DNA of 12,179 nt from Marinosulfonomonas sp. (lineage in GTDB: Bacteria > Pseudomonadota > Alphaproteobacteria > Rhodobacterales > Rhodobacteraceae), in NCBI GenBank assembly GCA_022712735.1, contig JAFLKA010000250.1:1-12179 (forward strand), written 5' to 3'. The notes beneath the pieces are model-generated. The model worked only from the letters and a program-made list of their open reading frames with translations, was not told the origin of the DNA and ran no database searches. Below are positions 1 to 7,259 of the stretch, piece after piece; the first letter of the stretch is position 1; each line of letters begins with the position of its first letter. The position numbers and the translations under genes are program-made.

Positions 1-1020
1 GAGCCGTTTGAACATGTGTTTTTCACCAACTCCGGTTCCGAATCCGTCGAGACCGCGCTGAAAATCGCGCTGGCCTATCACCGCGTACGCGGCGAGGGCA
101 CCCGCACCCGTCTGATTGGTCGTGAACGTGGCTATCACGGGGTCAATTTCGGCGGTATTTCGGTGGGCGGTATTGTCAATAACCGCAAATTCTTTGGCTC
201 GCTTTTGACTGGTGTTGACCATCTGCCGCACACTCATCTGCCCGATCAAAACGCCTATACCCGCGGCCAACCTGAACATGGCGCGTATCTGGCCGATGAT
301 CTGGAACGCATCGTGGCGCTGCATGGTGGCGAGAATATTGCCGCGGTGATTGTCGAGCCGATGGCGGGCTCCACCGGCGTTTTGATGCCGCCCAAGGGCT
401 ACCTTGAAAAGCTGCGCAGCATTTGCACCAAACACGGTATCCTTTTGATCTTTGACGAGGTGATCACCGGATTTGGCCGCCTTGGCAGCAACTTTGCCGC
501 CGATCATTTCGGGGTGATGCCCGACCTGATCACCACCGCCAAGGGGCTGACCAACGGGGTCATTCCGATGGGCGCGGTGCTGGCGACGTCAGCCATTCAT
601 GATGCGTTCATGTCGGGGCCGGAAGAAGCGATCGAGCTGTTCCACGGCTACACCTATTCTGGCAATCCGATTGCATCGGCCGCCGGACTGGCGACACTGC
701 AAACCTATCGCGAGGACGGGCTGTTTGAAAATGCCGCGGGTTTGGCCAGCTATTGGGAGGATGCGCTGCATTCCCTAAAAGGCCTGCCGCATGTGATCGA
801 CATCCGCAATATGGGCCTGATCGGCGCGATTGAACTGGAAGGGATCGAAGGCGCCCCGACCAAACGCGCGTTTGATGCGTTTTTGCAGTGCTATGATAAG
901 GGGCTGCTGATCCGCACGACCGGAGACATCATCGCACTGTCCCCACCATTGATGATCAACAAAGCCCAAATTGACGAATTATTCGGTATTCTGGGCGGCG
1001 TTCTGAAAGGGTTGAAATGA
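1..1020 (+). CDS. Class III aminotransferase, beta-alanine:pyruvate type (5' end missing)
   Basis: This PLP-dependent enzyme probably moves the amino group of beta-alanine (or another omega-amino acid) to pyruvate, giving malonate semialdehyde and alanine. The reading frame is open from base 1, so the start lies left of the window. About 339 residues are present, and roughly 110 N-terminal residues are missing compared with the usual 440-450. Visible family marks are the cofactor-phosphate region NSGSESVETALK, the metal-free Asp motif FDEVITGFGR near base 451, and the Schiff-base lysine in TTAKGLTNG, codon 541-543. The segments RLIGRERGYHGVNFGG and DHLPHTHLP closely resemble Pseudomonas omega-amino acid:pyruvate aminotransferase. 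Its stop overlaps the next start (ATGA, 1017-1020), so the cupin gene is translationally coupled. The neighbouring ureidopropionase and dihydropyrimidinase make beta-alanine the most likely donor. A taurine or GABA preference cannot be excluded from sequence. Confidence 0.93.
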   Translation, partial: EPFEHVFFTNSGSESVETALKIALAYHRVRGEGTRTRLIGRERGYHGVNFGGISVGGIVNNRKFFGSLLTGVDHLPHTHLPDQNAYTRGQPEHGAYLADDLERIVALHGGENIAAVIVEPMAGSTGVLMPPKGYLEKLRSICTKHGILLIFDEVITGFGRLGSNFAADHFGVMPDLITTAKGLTNGVIPMGAVLATSAIHDAFMSGPEEAIELFHGYTYSGNPIASAAGLATLQTYREDGLFENAAGLASYWEDALHSLKGLPHVIDIRNMGLIGAIELEGIEGAPTKRAFDAFLQCYDKGLLIRTTGDIIALSPPLMINKAQIDELFGILGGVLKGLK

Positions 1021-1304
1021 CCCGTGAGGCCGCCACCGCAACGCAAATGATTGATGATGCGCGGGTGCGCGTTACGCGATTTGATTTTGTGGCGGGGGCC
1101 GAAACCGGCTGGCACACACACGCGATGGATTACGTGATCACCGCGATCACCGATTGCCAGATGGTTCTTGAGGAACCAAACGGCGAGGCCCGCCATGTGC
1201 ATGTGCCTGCGGGCACCGCATACCGGCGCGATGTCGGGGTTGAGCATAACGTTATAAATGGTGGCGAGGGGCCAATGTCTTTCGTCGAAGTAGAGCTGAA
1301 ATAG
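1017..1304 (+). CDS. Small single-domain cupin protein
   Basis: A 95-residue protein that is essentially one cupin barrel. Motif 1 is represented by GWHTHAMDYVI with His33 and His35. The Glu usually found a few residues later is not obvious, with Asp/Tyr at that place. Motif 2 is represented by HVPAGTAYRRDVGVEHN with His77. These residues could bind one metal ion. The start codon overlaps the aminotransferase stop (ATGA), and the gene ends 13 bases before the ureidopropionase start, so it is firmly inside the operon. The function is unknown. Small cupins in catabolic operons can be isomerases, ureide or semialdehyde-handling enzymes, or ligand sensors; nothing here chooses among these. No signal peptide or membrane segment is visible, so it should be cytoplasmic. 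Confidence 0.87.
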   Translation: MTREAATATQMIDDARVRVTRFDFVAGAETGWHTHAMDYVITAITDCQMVLEEPNGEARHVHVPAGTAYRRDVGVEHNVINGGEGPMSFVEVELK

Positions 1305-1317
1305 AGGGAGAAATATC

Positions 1318-2580
1318 ATGGCTGCACAAAGTTCATCACCGGGTGAAAATCTGAAAATCAATGGCGAACGCCTGTGGGAAACCTTGATGGAAATGGCCAA
1401 GATCGGGCCAGGTGTGGCCGGTGGCAACAACCGCCAAACCGTGACGGACGAGGACGGTGAGGGCCGCGAGTTGTTCAAAAACTGGTGCGAGGCCGCGGGC
1501 TGCACCATGGGGCTGGACCAGATGGGCAACATGTTTGCGCGCCGCGAAGGCACGGACCCTGATGCACTGCCGGTTTATGTCGGATCGCATCTGGATACGC
1601 AGCCCACGGGCGGCAAATATGATGGCGTGCTGGGGGTGCTTGGTGGGCTGGAAATTCTGCGCACGCTCAATGACTTGGGCATCAAAACCAAACACCCGAT
1701 CGTAGTCACCAACTGGACCAACGAGGAGGGCACCCGTTTCGCCCCCGCCATGCTGGCCTCCGGCGTGTTTGCCGGAATGCACACGCAGGACTGGGCGTAT
1801 GATATTGAGGATGCCGAGGGCAAGAAGTTCGGTGATGAGCTGGCCCGCATTGGCTGGCGCGGCGACGAAGAAGTCGGCGCGCGCAAGATGCACGCGTTTT
1901 TCGAGCTGCACATTGAACAGGGACCAATTCTGGAAGCCGAGGGCAAGGACATTGGCGTTGTCACCCACGGTCAGGGTCTAAGCTGGACCCAAGTGACGAT
2001 CACCGGCAAGGACAGTCACACGGGGTCTACCCCGATGCCGATGCGCAAGGACGCCGGGCTGGGGCTGGCGCATGTGCTGGAACTGGTGAACCAGATCGCA
2101 CTGAGCCACGCGCCAGATGCGGTCGGGGCGGCGGGGCATATTGATGTCTATCCGAACTCGCGCAACGTGATTCCGGGCAAGGTGGTGTTCACCGTCGATT
2201 TCCGCTCGCCTGATCTGGCGACCATCGAGGATATGGAAGCGCGGCTGGCCGTTGGGGCCAAGCAGATTTGCGATGAAATGGGGCTGGGCGTGGAATTTGA
2301 GAAGGTCGGCGGCTTTGATCCGGTGACGTTTGACGCGGGCTGCGTCACAGCCGTGCGCAATGCCGCCGAACGTCTGGGGTATTCGCACCGTGCTCTGATT
2401 TCGGGTGCGGGTCATGACGCCTGCTGGGTCAACCGCGTTGCGCCCACGGCGATGGTGATGTGCCCGTGCGTTGATGGTCTGTCGCACAACGAGGCCGAGG
2501 AGATTTCCAAGGAATGGGCCACAGCGGGGACGGATGTGTTGATGCACGCGGTGGTCGAAACGGCGGAGATTGTGGAGTGA
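1318..2580 (+). CDS. Beta-ureidopropionase / N-carbamoyl amino acid amidohydrolase (M20 family)
   Basis: A cytoplasmic amidohydrolase of 420 residues that should cleave N-carbamoyl-beta-alanine to beta-alanine, CO2 and ammonia. All five expected metal ligands are visible: His91 and Asp102 in VGSHLDTQPTGGKYDG, Glu137 in TNEEG (Glu136 is the likely catalytic base), His198 in FELHIEQG, and His390 in GLSHNEAEE. The wording GSHLDTQP...GKYDG matches yeast-type beta-alanine synthase better than the GSHIDTV form of many L-carbamoylases. This and the neighbours favour the pyrimidine pathway over hydantoin/L-amino-acid metabolism. The dimerisation (lid) domain spans roughly residues 205-325. The ATG at 1318 follows an AGGGAGA ribosome-binding site. 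The stop overlaps the GTG start of the nuclease-like gene (GTGA). Allantoate amidohydrolase is a related alternative, less likely here. Confidence 0.92.
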   Translation: MAAQSSSPGENLKINGERLWETLMEMAKIGPGVAGGNNRQTVTDEDGEGRELFKNWCEAAGCTMGLDQMGNMFARREGTDPDALPVYVGSHLDTQPTGGKYDGVLGVLGGLEILRTLNDLGIKTKHPIVVTNWTNEEGTRFAPAMLASGVFAGMHTQDWAYDIEDAEGKKFGDELARIGWRGDEEVGARKMHAFFELHIEQGPILEAEGKDIGVVTHGQGLSWTQVTITGKDSHTGSTPMPMRKDAGLGLAHVLELVNQIALSHAPDAVGAAGHIDVYPNSRNVIPGKVVFTVDFRSPDLATIEDMEARLAVGAKQICDEMGLGVEFEKVGGFDPVTFDAGCVTAVRNAAERLGYSHRALISGAGHDACWVNRVAPTAMVMCPCVDGLSHNEAEEISKEWATAGTDVLMHAVVETAEIVE

Positions 2581-3128
2581 ATGTAGAAATACATTCTCGT
2601 GTTCTAGACAGCTTAATTGGGCTGTTTGATGTCCCATTGATTCAGAATGATTTGCGTGGCCTCTATGCCGAGCATCTGATTGCTGAATTATTGGGGGATG
2701 AATGGAACGCGGTTGGGTCGGCGTGGGCTGGATGGGATTTGGAACATGAGGATGGAACCAAGATAGAAGTTAAGAGTTCTGCTGCAAAACAATCTTGGGA
2801 ACCCTCGAAAAACGGCAAATCGTTGCCAGCATTTAACATAAAGGCCAGTAAGTTCCACTGGCGAGATGGCTCATCAAGATTGAAGTCGGATGGTCGACTT
2901 GCACAAATCTACATCTTTGCGTGGCACGGAAATGATACGAAAGACGCGGATCAGTGGGATGCCGACCAATGGGAGTTTTTTGTGGTGCCGACGGATATGT
3001 TGCCGGATCAAAAGAGCATTAGTTTGGGGCCTCTGAAACATTTGGTCCGCTCCGTTAAGCACAAAGAGTTGCTAGGCAAAGTCGATAATATTCGGATGGG
3101 ACTAACCGACTCGGTCGGCTGGATGTGA
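2577..3128 (+). CDS. Uncharacterised protein with PD-(D/E)XK nuclease-like motif
   Basis: I do not recognise a named family. The GTG at 2577 is chosen because it overlaps the upstream stop (GTGA) and has GGAG at 2565-2568, giving 183 residues; an upstream in-frame ATG at 2514 would lie deep inside the previous gene. An N-terminal helix RGLYAEHLIAELL supplies Glu32. Asp54 in GWDLEHEDG is followed by Glu64-Val-Lys66 in TKIEVKSSA and then Gln72. This E...D-X9-EXK layout is typical of restriction-endonuclease-fold nucleases, so metal-dependent DNA or RNA cleavage is possible but inferred. A DADQW-DADQW repeat lies at 2943-2972. GC over 2581-3120 is about 47% by hand count, against about 57-65% in sampled flanking lines, and codon use is more AT-rich. 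It may be a recently acquired passenger. No partner methylase, immunity gene or helicase is beside it. Confidence 0.75.
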   Translation: MNVEIHSRVLDSLIGLFDVPLIQNDLRGLYAEHLIAELLGDEWNAVGSAWAGWDLEHEDGTKIEVKSSAAKQSWEPSKNGKSLPAFNIKASKFHWRDGSSRLKSDGRLAQIYIFAWHGNDTKDADQWDADQWEFFVVPTDMLPDQKSISLGPLKHLVRSVKHKELLGKVDNIRMGLTDSVGWM

Positions 3129-3152
3129 GACAGATTTGATAAAATGAGACAC
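3126..3152 (+). promoter_or_regulatory. Direct repeat TGAGACA upstream of dihydropyrimidinase gene
   Basis: TGAGACA occurs at 3126-3132 and again at 3145-3151, 19 bp apart, in the 49-bp gap before the dihydropyrimidinase gene. The second copy sits in AATGAGACAC (3143-3152), which matches AACGAGACAC at 7301-7310 before the binding-protein gene in 9 of 10 bases. A regulator binding site is a reasonable inference, but the repeats are short. Confidence 0.35.
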
Positions 3153-3162
3153 AGTATAATTC

Positions 3163-3177
3163 GAGGGAGACTATAAC
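3163..3177 (+). promoter_or_regulatory. Strong ribosome-binding leader shared with the binding-protein gene
   Basis: The leader GAGGGAGACTATAAC precedes the ATG at 3178. Its core AGGGAGACTATAA recurs exactly at 7334-7346 before the binding-protein ATG, and a weaker relative (GAGGGAGAAATATC) precedes the ureidopropionase gene. The purine stretch is the Shine-Dalgarno sequence and fixes the start. The exact match beyond it suggests duplication or a shared translational control element. Confidence 0.6.
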
Positions 3178-4629
3178 ATGAGCAAAGTGATCAAAGGTGG
3201 CACCGTTGTAACCGCCGATCTGACGTATAAAGCGGATGTGAAAATCGAGGGCGGGGTGATTGTTGAAATCGGCCCAAACCTTGCGGGTGACGAGGTGCTG
3301 GACGCCACGGGATGTTACATCATGCCCGGCGGGATTGATCCGCACACCCATCTGGAAATGCCGTTCATGGGCACGTATTCCTCGGATGATTTTGAAAGCG
3401 GCACCCGTGCGGGGTTGGCGGGTGGCACCACGATGGTGGTTGATTTTGCCCTGCCCAGCCCGGGCGAAAGCCTGCTGGATGCGCTGAAGCGCTGGGACAA
3501 TAAATCGACCCGCGCCAACTGTGATTATTCATTCCACATGGCAGTGACATGGTGGGGCGAGCAGGTGTTTGACGACATGAAAGAGGTCGTTGGCCGTGGC
3601 ATCAACACCTTCAAGCATTTCCTTGCCTACAAGGGTGCGTTGATGGTGAATGATGACGAGCTATATGCCAGTTTCAAGCGCTGTGCCGAGCTGGGTGCGA
3701 CGCCGTTGGTGCATGCCGAGAACGGCGATGTGGTGGCGGAACCGACCGCCCAATTGCTGGCCGAGGGCAACACTGGCCCCGAGGCCCATGCCTATTCGCG
3801 GCCCACACAAGTCGAGGGTGAAGCCACCAACCGCGCCATCATGATTGCCGATATGGCGGGGGCGCCTTTGTATGTGGTGCACACGTCATGCGAGGAGAGC
3901 CACGAGGCCATTCGGCGGGCGCGGATGCAGGGCAAACGGGTTTGGGGCGAGCCGCTGATCCAGCATCTGACGCTGGACGAGTCTGAGTATTTCAACAAGG
4001 ATTGGGACCACGCGGCGCGCCGTGTGATGTCGCCTCCGTTCCGCAACAAACAGCATCAAGACAGCCTGTGGGCGGGTCTGCAAAGTGGCTCGCTTTCGGT
4101 GGTTGCCACGGACCATTGTGCCTTTACCACCGAGCAGAAACGCTCGGGTATCGGGGATTTTTCCAAGATACCGAATGGCACGGGTGGGTTAGAGGACCGG
4201 ATGCCGATGCTCTGGACCCATGGGGTGGCGACGGGGCGTTTGACGATGAATGAATTCGTCGCGGTTACTTCAACAAACATCGCCAAGATATTGAATTGTT
4301 ATCCTAAAAAGGGTGCGATCCTTGTTGGGGCGGATGCTGATATTGTGGTTTGGGATCCGGCGAAAGAAAAGACCATTACCGCTGAGGGCCAGCAATCCTC
4401 GATTGATTACAACGTGTTTGAAGGCAAGCAGGTCAAAGGTCTGCCGCGCTACACGCTGACCCGTGGTCAGGTGGCGGTGATGGATGGCGAAATCAAGACG
4501 CAGGAAGGCCACGGCGAGTTTGTCGCTCGCGGGCCCAATGCCACCGTGAACACAGCATTAAGCCAGTGGAAAGAGCTGACTGCGCCACGGCCGGTGGAAC
4601 GGACTGGCATTCCGGCAAGTGGGGTTTAG
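3178..4629 (+). CDS. hydA: Dihydropyrimidinase (D-hydantoinase family)
   Basis: This amidohydrolase-superfamily enzyme opens the ring of dihydrouracil or dihydrothymine (and often 5-substituted hydantoins) to N-carbamoyl-beta-amino acids, the substrate of the upstream ureidopropionase. The length, 483 residues, is typical. The binuclear metal site is intact: His56 and His58 in GGIDPHTHLEMPF, the carboxylated lysine Lys152 in FKHFLAYKGALMV, a His in LVHAENGD near 179, a His in VVHTSCEESH, and an Asp in VVATDHCAF. The N-terminal beta-sandwich strands (residues 1-50) and the C-terminal return to that domain are both present. The ATG follows a strong Shine-Dalgarno leader. The ATPase start is only a few bases after the stop, so the import genes are co-translated with it. 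True hydantoinase activity on amino-acid hydantoins cannot be ruled out. Confidence 0.95.
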   Translation: MSKVIKGGTVVTADLTYKADVKIEGGVIVEIGPNLAGDEVLDATGCYIMPGGIDPHTHLEMPFMGTYSSDDFESGTRAGLAGGTTMVVDFALPSPGESLLDALKRWDNKSTRANCDYSFHMAVTWWGEQVFDDMKEVVGRGINTFKHFLAYKGALMVNDDELYASFKRCAELGATPLVHAENGDVVAEPTAQLLAEGNTGPEAHAYSRPTQVEGEATNRAIMIADMAGAPLYVVHTSCEESHEAIRRARMQGKRVWGEPLIQHLTLDESEYFNKDWDHAARRVMSPPFRNKQHQDSLWAGLQSGSLSVVATDHCAFTTEQKRSGIGDFSKIPNGTGGLEDRMPMLWTHGVATGRLTMNEFVAVTSTNIAKILNCYPKKGAILVGADADIVVWDPAKEKTITAEGQQSSIDYNVFEGKQVKGLPRYTLTRGQVAVMDGEIKTQEGHGEFVARGPNATVNTALSQWKELTAPRPVERTGIPASGV

Positions 4630-4633
4630 CAGC

Positions 4634-5419
4634 GTGAGCCAAGAAGTTGTAATCCAAGCAAAAAACCTTGATCTGACCTTCCCGACCAATGACGGGGATG
4701 TGCATGCGTTAAAGGACATCAACCTTGATATCCACAAGGGTGATTTCGTCAGTTTCATCGGCCCGTCGGGCTGTGGTAAAACCACCTTTTTACGCACCAT
4801 CGCGGCGTTGGAAACGCCTACGGCTGGCACGGTGACTGTGAACGGGATGACCGCCGATGAGGCCCGCAAAAACCGCGCCTACGGCTATGTTTTTCAGGCC
4901 GCGGGGCTGTATCCGTGGCGCACGATCAGGGGCAATATCCGGCTGCCGCTGGAAATCATGGGCTATTCCAAAGAGGAGCAGGAAAAGCATGTGGTCAAGG
5001 TGCTGGATCTGGTTGATCTGCGCGGCTTTGGCAAGAAATTCCCGTGGCAGTTATCCGGTGGTATGCAGCAACGCGCCAGCATTGCGCGCGCATTAGCGTT
5101 TGACGCCGATATCCTGCTGATGGACGAGCCGTTCGGGGCGCTGGATGAAATCGTGCGCGACCATCTGAACGAGCAGTTGTTGCAGCTGTGGGACCGCACC
5201 AACAAGACGATTGCGTTTGTCACCCACTCGATTCCCGAGGCGGTTTATCTGTCCACGAAAATCGTGGTGATGAGCCCGCGCCCGGGACGGATTGCCGATG
5301 TAATCGAGAGCACTTTGCCACGCGAGCGACCGCTGGATATTCGGGACAGTCAGGAGTTTCAGGACATCGCGCATCGGGTGCGTGAAGGCCTGCGGGCGGG
5401 GCATGCGTATGATGATTAA
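4634..5419 (+). CDS. ABC transporter ATP-binding protein (nitrate/sulfonate/pyrimidine-type importer)
   Basis: The cytoplasmic ATPase subunit that drives the importer encoded by the next three genes; 261 residues from the chosen start. Walker A is GPSGCGKTT (43-51). The Q-loop is YVFQAAGLYPW, the signature is LSGGMQQRASIARAL, Walker B with D-loop is ILLMDEPFGALDE, and the switch His is in FVTHSIPEA. The ending PRPGRI is typical of the SsuB/TauB/ThiZ group. Two GTG starts are possible. GTG 4634 is preferred because it follows the dihydropyrimidinase stop by 4 bases and has a GGGG run 9 bases upstream. GTG 4619 would overlap the upstream gene by 11 bases and has little ribosome-binding sequence. 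A 74-bp gap with phased repeats follows. Confidence 0.93.
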   Translation: MSQEVVIQAKNLDLTFPTNDGDVHALKDINLDIHKGDFVSFIGPSGCGKTTFLRTIAALETPTAGTVTVNGMTADEARKNRAYGYVFQAAGLYPWRTIRGNIRLPLEIMGYSKEEQEKHVVKVLDLVDLRGFGKKFPWQLSGGMQQRASIARALAFDADILLMDEPFGALDEIVRDHLNEQLLQLWDRTNKTIAFVTHSIPEAVYLSTKIVVMSPRPGRIADVIESTLPRERPLDIRDSQEFQDIAHRVREGLRAGHAYDD

Positions 5420-5424
5420 TCCGC

Positions 5425-5468
5425 TATATGAATTTCATATGAATTGCATATGTTTTCCATATGACAAA
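5425..5468 (+). repeat. Four tandem 11-bp NATATG units in the ATPase-permease gap
   Basis: The units are TATATGAATTT (5425-5435), CATATGAATTG (5436-5446), CATATGTTTTC (5447-5457) and CATATGACAAA (5458-5468). The ATATG core recurs at exactly 11-bp spacing, close to one helical turn, in a very AT-rich stretch of an otherwise GC-rich operon. The first two units also form an inverted repeat, ATATGAA/TTCATAT around one base (5426-5440). The pattern resembles an operator array or an intrinsically bent segment. It lies upstream of the permease ribosome-binding site and is non-coding under the preferred start. Confidence 0.7.
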
Positions 5469-5474
5469 ATGTCA
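5462..5474. promoter_or_regulatory. Perfect inverted repeat TGACA-N3-TGTCA
   Basis: TGACA at 5462-5466 and TGTCA at 5470-5474 flank AAA. The element overlaps the last NATATG unit and lies 20 bases before the permease start. It could be an operator half-site pair. It is short enough to arise by chance, though its placement after the phased repeats is suggestive. Confidence 0.35.
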
Positions 5475-5493
5475 GGGGAAAATGGAGGCGATA

Positions 5494-6417
5494 ATGCGTA
5501 ATTTATTCCCGATCCTGACCGTTGTCGCCACAATTATGCTGGTCTGGTACGTGGCATCCATCGGCATGAACAAGAAGTGGACCTATGATCAGGCTGGACG
5601 TGCGGGCGAGGAAGTGTCGTTCACTGAAATGGTGGCCGACACTTGGGCCCAAGACCGCCCCGTGCTGCCCGCCCCGCATCAGGTGGTGGCGGAGCTGTAT
5701 CGCACCACGGTTCTGAAAAATGTTACCAGCAAACGAAGCCTGGTGTTCCACGGCTGGATCACCCTGTCGGCGACATTGCTGGGTTTTTTGTTTGGCACCG
5801 GCATGGGAATTTTGCTGGCGGTGGGCATTGTGCATAACCGTGCGATGGACATGGGGGTGATGCCTTGGGCGATTGCGTCGCAAACCATCCCGATTTTGGC
5901 GATTGCGCCGATGATCGTGGTGGTGATGTCGACCATTGGCGCCACTGATCTTTTGGGCAAGGAAACCGCCACGGCGCTGTTCGGCTACCAGCCCGCATTT
6001 ATGAAGGGCATCCTGCCCAAAGCGGTGATCGCGGCGTATCTGTCATTTTTCCCCGTGGTTGTGGGCATGGTCAAAGGATTACGGTCGCCGGACCACATGC
6101 AGCTTGATTTATTGAAGACCTACAACGCCAGCAAATCACGCACGTTCTGGTCGCTGCGCATGCCATCCTCAACACCCTATCTGTTCACCTCTCTGAAAAT
6201 CGGCATGGCGGCAGCGTTGGTCGGGGCAATCGTTTCGGAACTGTCGGCGGTGCCGTTGCGCGGCCTTGGCGCGCGGATGTTGACGGGCAGCTATTACGGC
6301 CAGACCATCCAGATATGGGCGGCGTTGTTCGCAGCGGCGGCACTGGCGGCGACACTGGTGGCGATGATCAGCTGGATCGAACGGCGTAGCCTGAAGAAAA
6401 TGGGGATGACGCAATGA
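5494..6417 (+). CDS. ABC transporter permease, subunit 1
   Basis: An inner-membrane permease of 307 residues from the chosen start. ATG 5494 is preferred over ATG 5461 because GGAGG lies at 5484-5488 with ideal spacing, and the first residues then form a clean membrane anchor (FPILTVVATIMLVWYVASIG). A periplasmic or loop segment of about 50 residues follows, ending in the family-typical LPAPHQVVAEL. Next come hydrophobic segments including WITLSATLLGFLFGTGMGI, IASQTIPILAIAPMIVVVM and VIAAYLSFFPVVVGMVKGL. The EAA-loop region that contacts the ATPase is LLKTYNASKSRTFWSLRMP followed by GMAAALVGAIVSEL. It belongs to the binding-protein-dependent permease family of SsuC/TauC/ThiX-like importers. 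Its stop overlaps the second permease start, consistent with a heterodimeric channel. Confidence 0.9.
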   Translation: MRNLFPILTVVATIMLVWYVASIGMNKKWTYDQAGRAGEEVSFTEMVADTWAQDRPVLPAPHQVVAELYRTTVLKNVTSKRSLVFHGWITLSATLLGFLFGTGMGILLAVGIVHNRAMDMGVMPWAIASQTIPILAIAPMIVVVMSTIGATDLLGKETATALFGYQPAFMKGILPKAVIAAYLSFFPVVVGMVKGLRSPDHMQLDLLKTYNASKSRTFWSLRMPSSTPYLFTSLKIGMAAALVGAIVSELSAVPLRGLGARMLTGSYYGQTIQIWAALFAAAALAATLVAMISWIERRSLKKMGMTQ

Positions 6418-7259
6418 TGTGGATTATTGGGGTCTTTATCTTTTGGCTGGTGGCCTATTTCCTGAATATTTATCTGGCTAATTCGGTGTGGCACAACACG
6501 CGCATTGTCAAACTGGCGGTGCCGGCGATTTTTGGTATCACCCTGTTGGTGGTCTGGGAGGGGTTGGTGCGGGGCTTGGAAGTGCCAAGCGTGATTTTGC
6601 CGCCACCCTCGATGATCGGAGTGCGGATTATGGAGAGCTTGCCGATCCTGTGGGGCGACTTTGTGCAGACCTTTGTTAAGGGGGCGCTGACCGGGTACAT
6701 CATGGGCTGTGGTGCTGCGGTGGCCACGGCGATTATCATTGATCGCTCGCCATTCCTGCAACGGGGCCTGCTGCCGGTGGGCAATTTCATCGCCGCGCTG
6801 CCGATCATCGGCACAGCACCGATTTTGGTGATGTGGTTCGGGTTTGACTGGCATTCAAAGGCGGCCGTCGTCGTGGTGATGGTGTTTTTCCCGATGCTGG
6901 TGAACACCGTGCAGGGATTGGCCGCGACCGACAGTATGCAGCGCGATTTGATGCGCACCTATGCGGGGGGGTATTGGAACACGTTGTTCAAATTGCGCCT
7001 GCCTGCTGCGATGCCCGCGATATTTAACGGGCTGAAAATTGCCACCACGCTGGCGCTGATCGGCGCGATTGTGGCGGAGTTTTTCGGATCACCTACGCGG
7101 GGCATGGGCTTTCGAATATCGGTCGAGGTGGGCCGGTTGGGGCTGGATATGGTCTGGGCCGAAATCACTGTGGCTGCACTTGCCGGATCGGCGTTTTACG
7201 GCGTCATTGCCATGATCGAAAAGGGGGTCACCTTCTGGCACCCTTCACAACGGGGTTGA
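6414..7259 (+). CDS. ABC transporter permease, subunit 2
   Basis: The second inner-membrane permease, 281 residues, starting at ATG 6414 inside the stop of subunit 1 (ATGATG; ATG 6417 is equally readable). The N-terminal anchor is IIGVFIFWLVAYFLNIYLA. A second hydrophobic segment ITLLVVWEGLVRGLEV leads into LPPPSMIGVRI, the equivalent of the LPAP region in subunit 1. Further spans include TGYIMGCGAAVATAIIID, FIAALPIIGTAPILVMWFG and AAVVVVMVFFPMLVNTVQGL. The EAA loop is LMRTYAGGYWNTLFKLRLPAA, followed by ATTLALIGAIVAEFFG. It should pair with subunit 1 and the ATPase. An 88-bp gap with interleaved inverted repeats separates it from the binding-protein gene. Confidence 0.9.
   Translation: MMWIIGVFIFWLVAYFLNIYLANSVWHNTRIVKLAVPAIFGITLLVVWEGLVRGLEVPSVILPPPSMIGVRIMESLPILWGDFVQTFVKGALTGYIMGCGAAVATAIIIDRSPFLQRGLLPVGNFIAALPIIGTAPILVMWFGFDWHSKAAVVVVMVFFPMLVNTVQGLAATDSMQRDLMRTYAGGYWNTLFKLRLPAAMPAIFNGLKIATTLALIGAIVAEFFGSPTRGMGFRISVEVGRLGLDMVWAEITVAALAGSAFYGVIAMIEKGVTFWHPSQRG

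Noticed and set aside
891..1553. Long minus-strand open frame of 220 codons opposite the transaminase, cupin and ureidopropionase genes
   Set aside because: It spans three well-supported plus-strand genes, has low-complexity composition and no recognisable domain. It is an antisense shadow of GC-rich coding DNA.
2577..3128. A complete restriction-modification or toxin-antitoxin system around the nuclease-like gene
   Set aside because: No methylase, specificity, helicase or small partner gene is adjacent. Both flanks are catabolic enzymes, so only a lone nuclease-like protein can be claimed.
3136..3160. TTGATA and a perfect TATAAT before dihydropyrimidinase as a promoter
   Set aside because: The spacer is only 13 bp, and the start would fall at about 3167, inside the Shine-Dalgarno sequence, leaving almost no leader. 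It is more likely AT-rich leader sequence, though not excluded.
5461..5493. Longer permease start at ATG 5461 (MTKCQGKMEAI...)
   Set aside because: It lies within the phased repeats and lacks a ribosome-binding site. GGAGG at 5484-5488 clearly serves ATG 5494, and the protein then begins with a normal membrane anchor.
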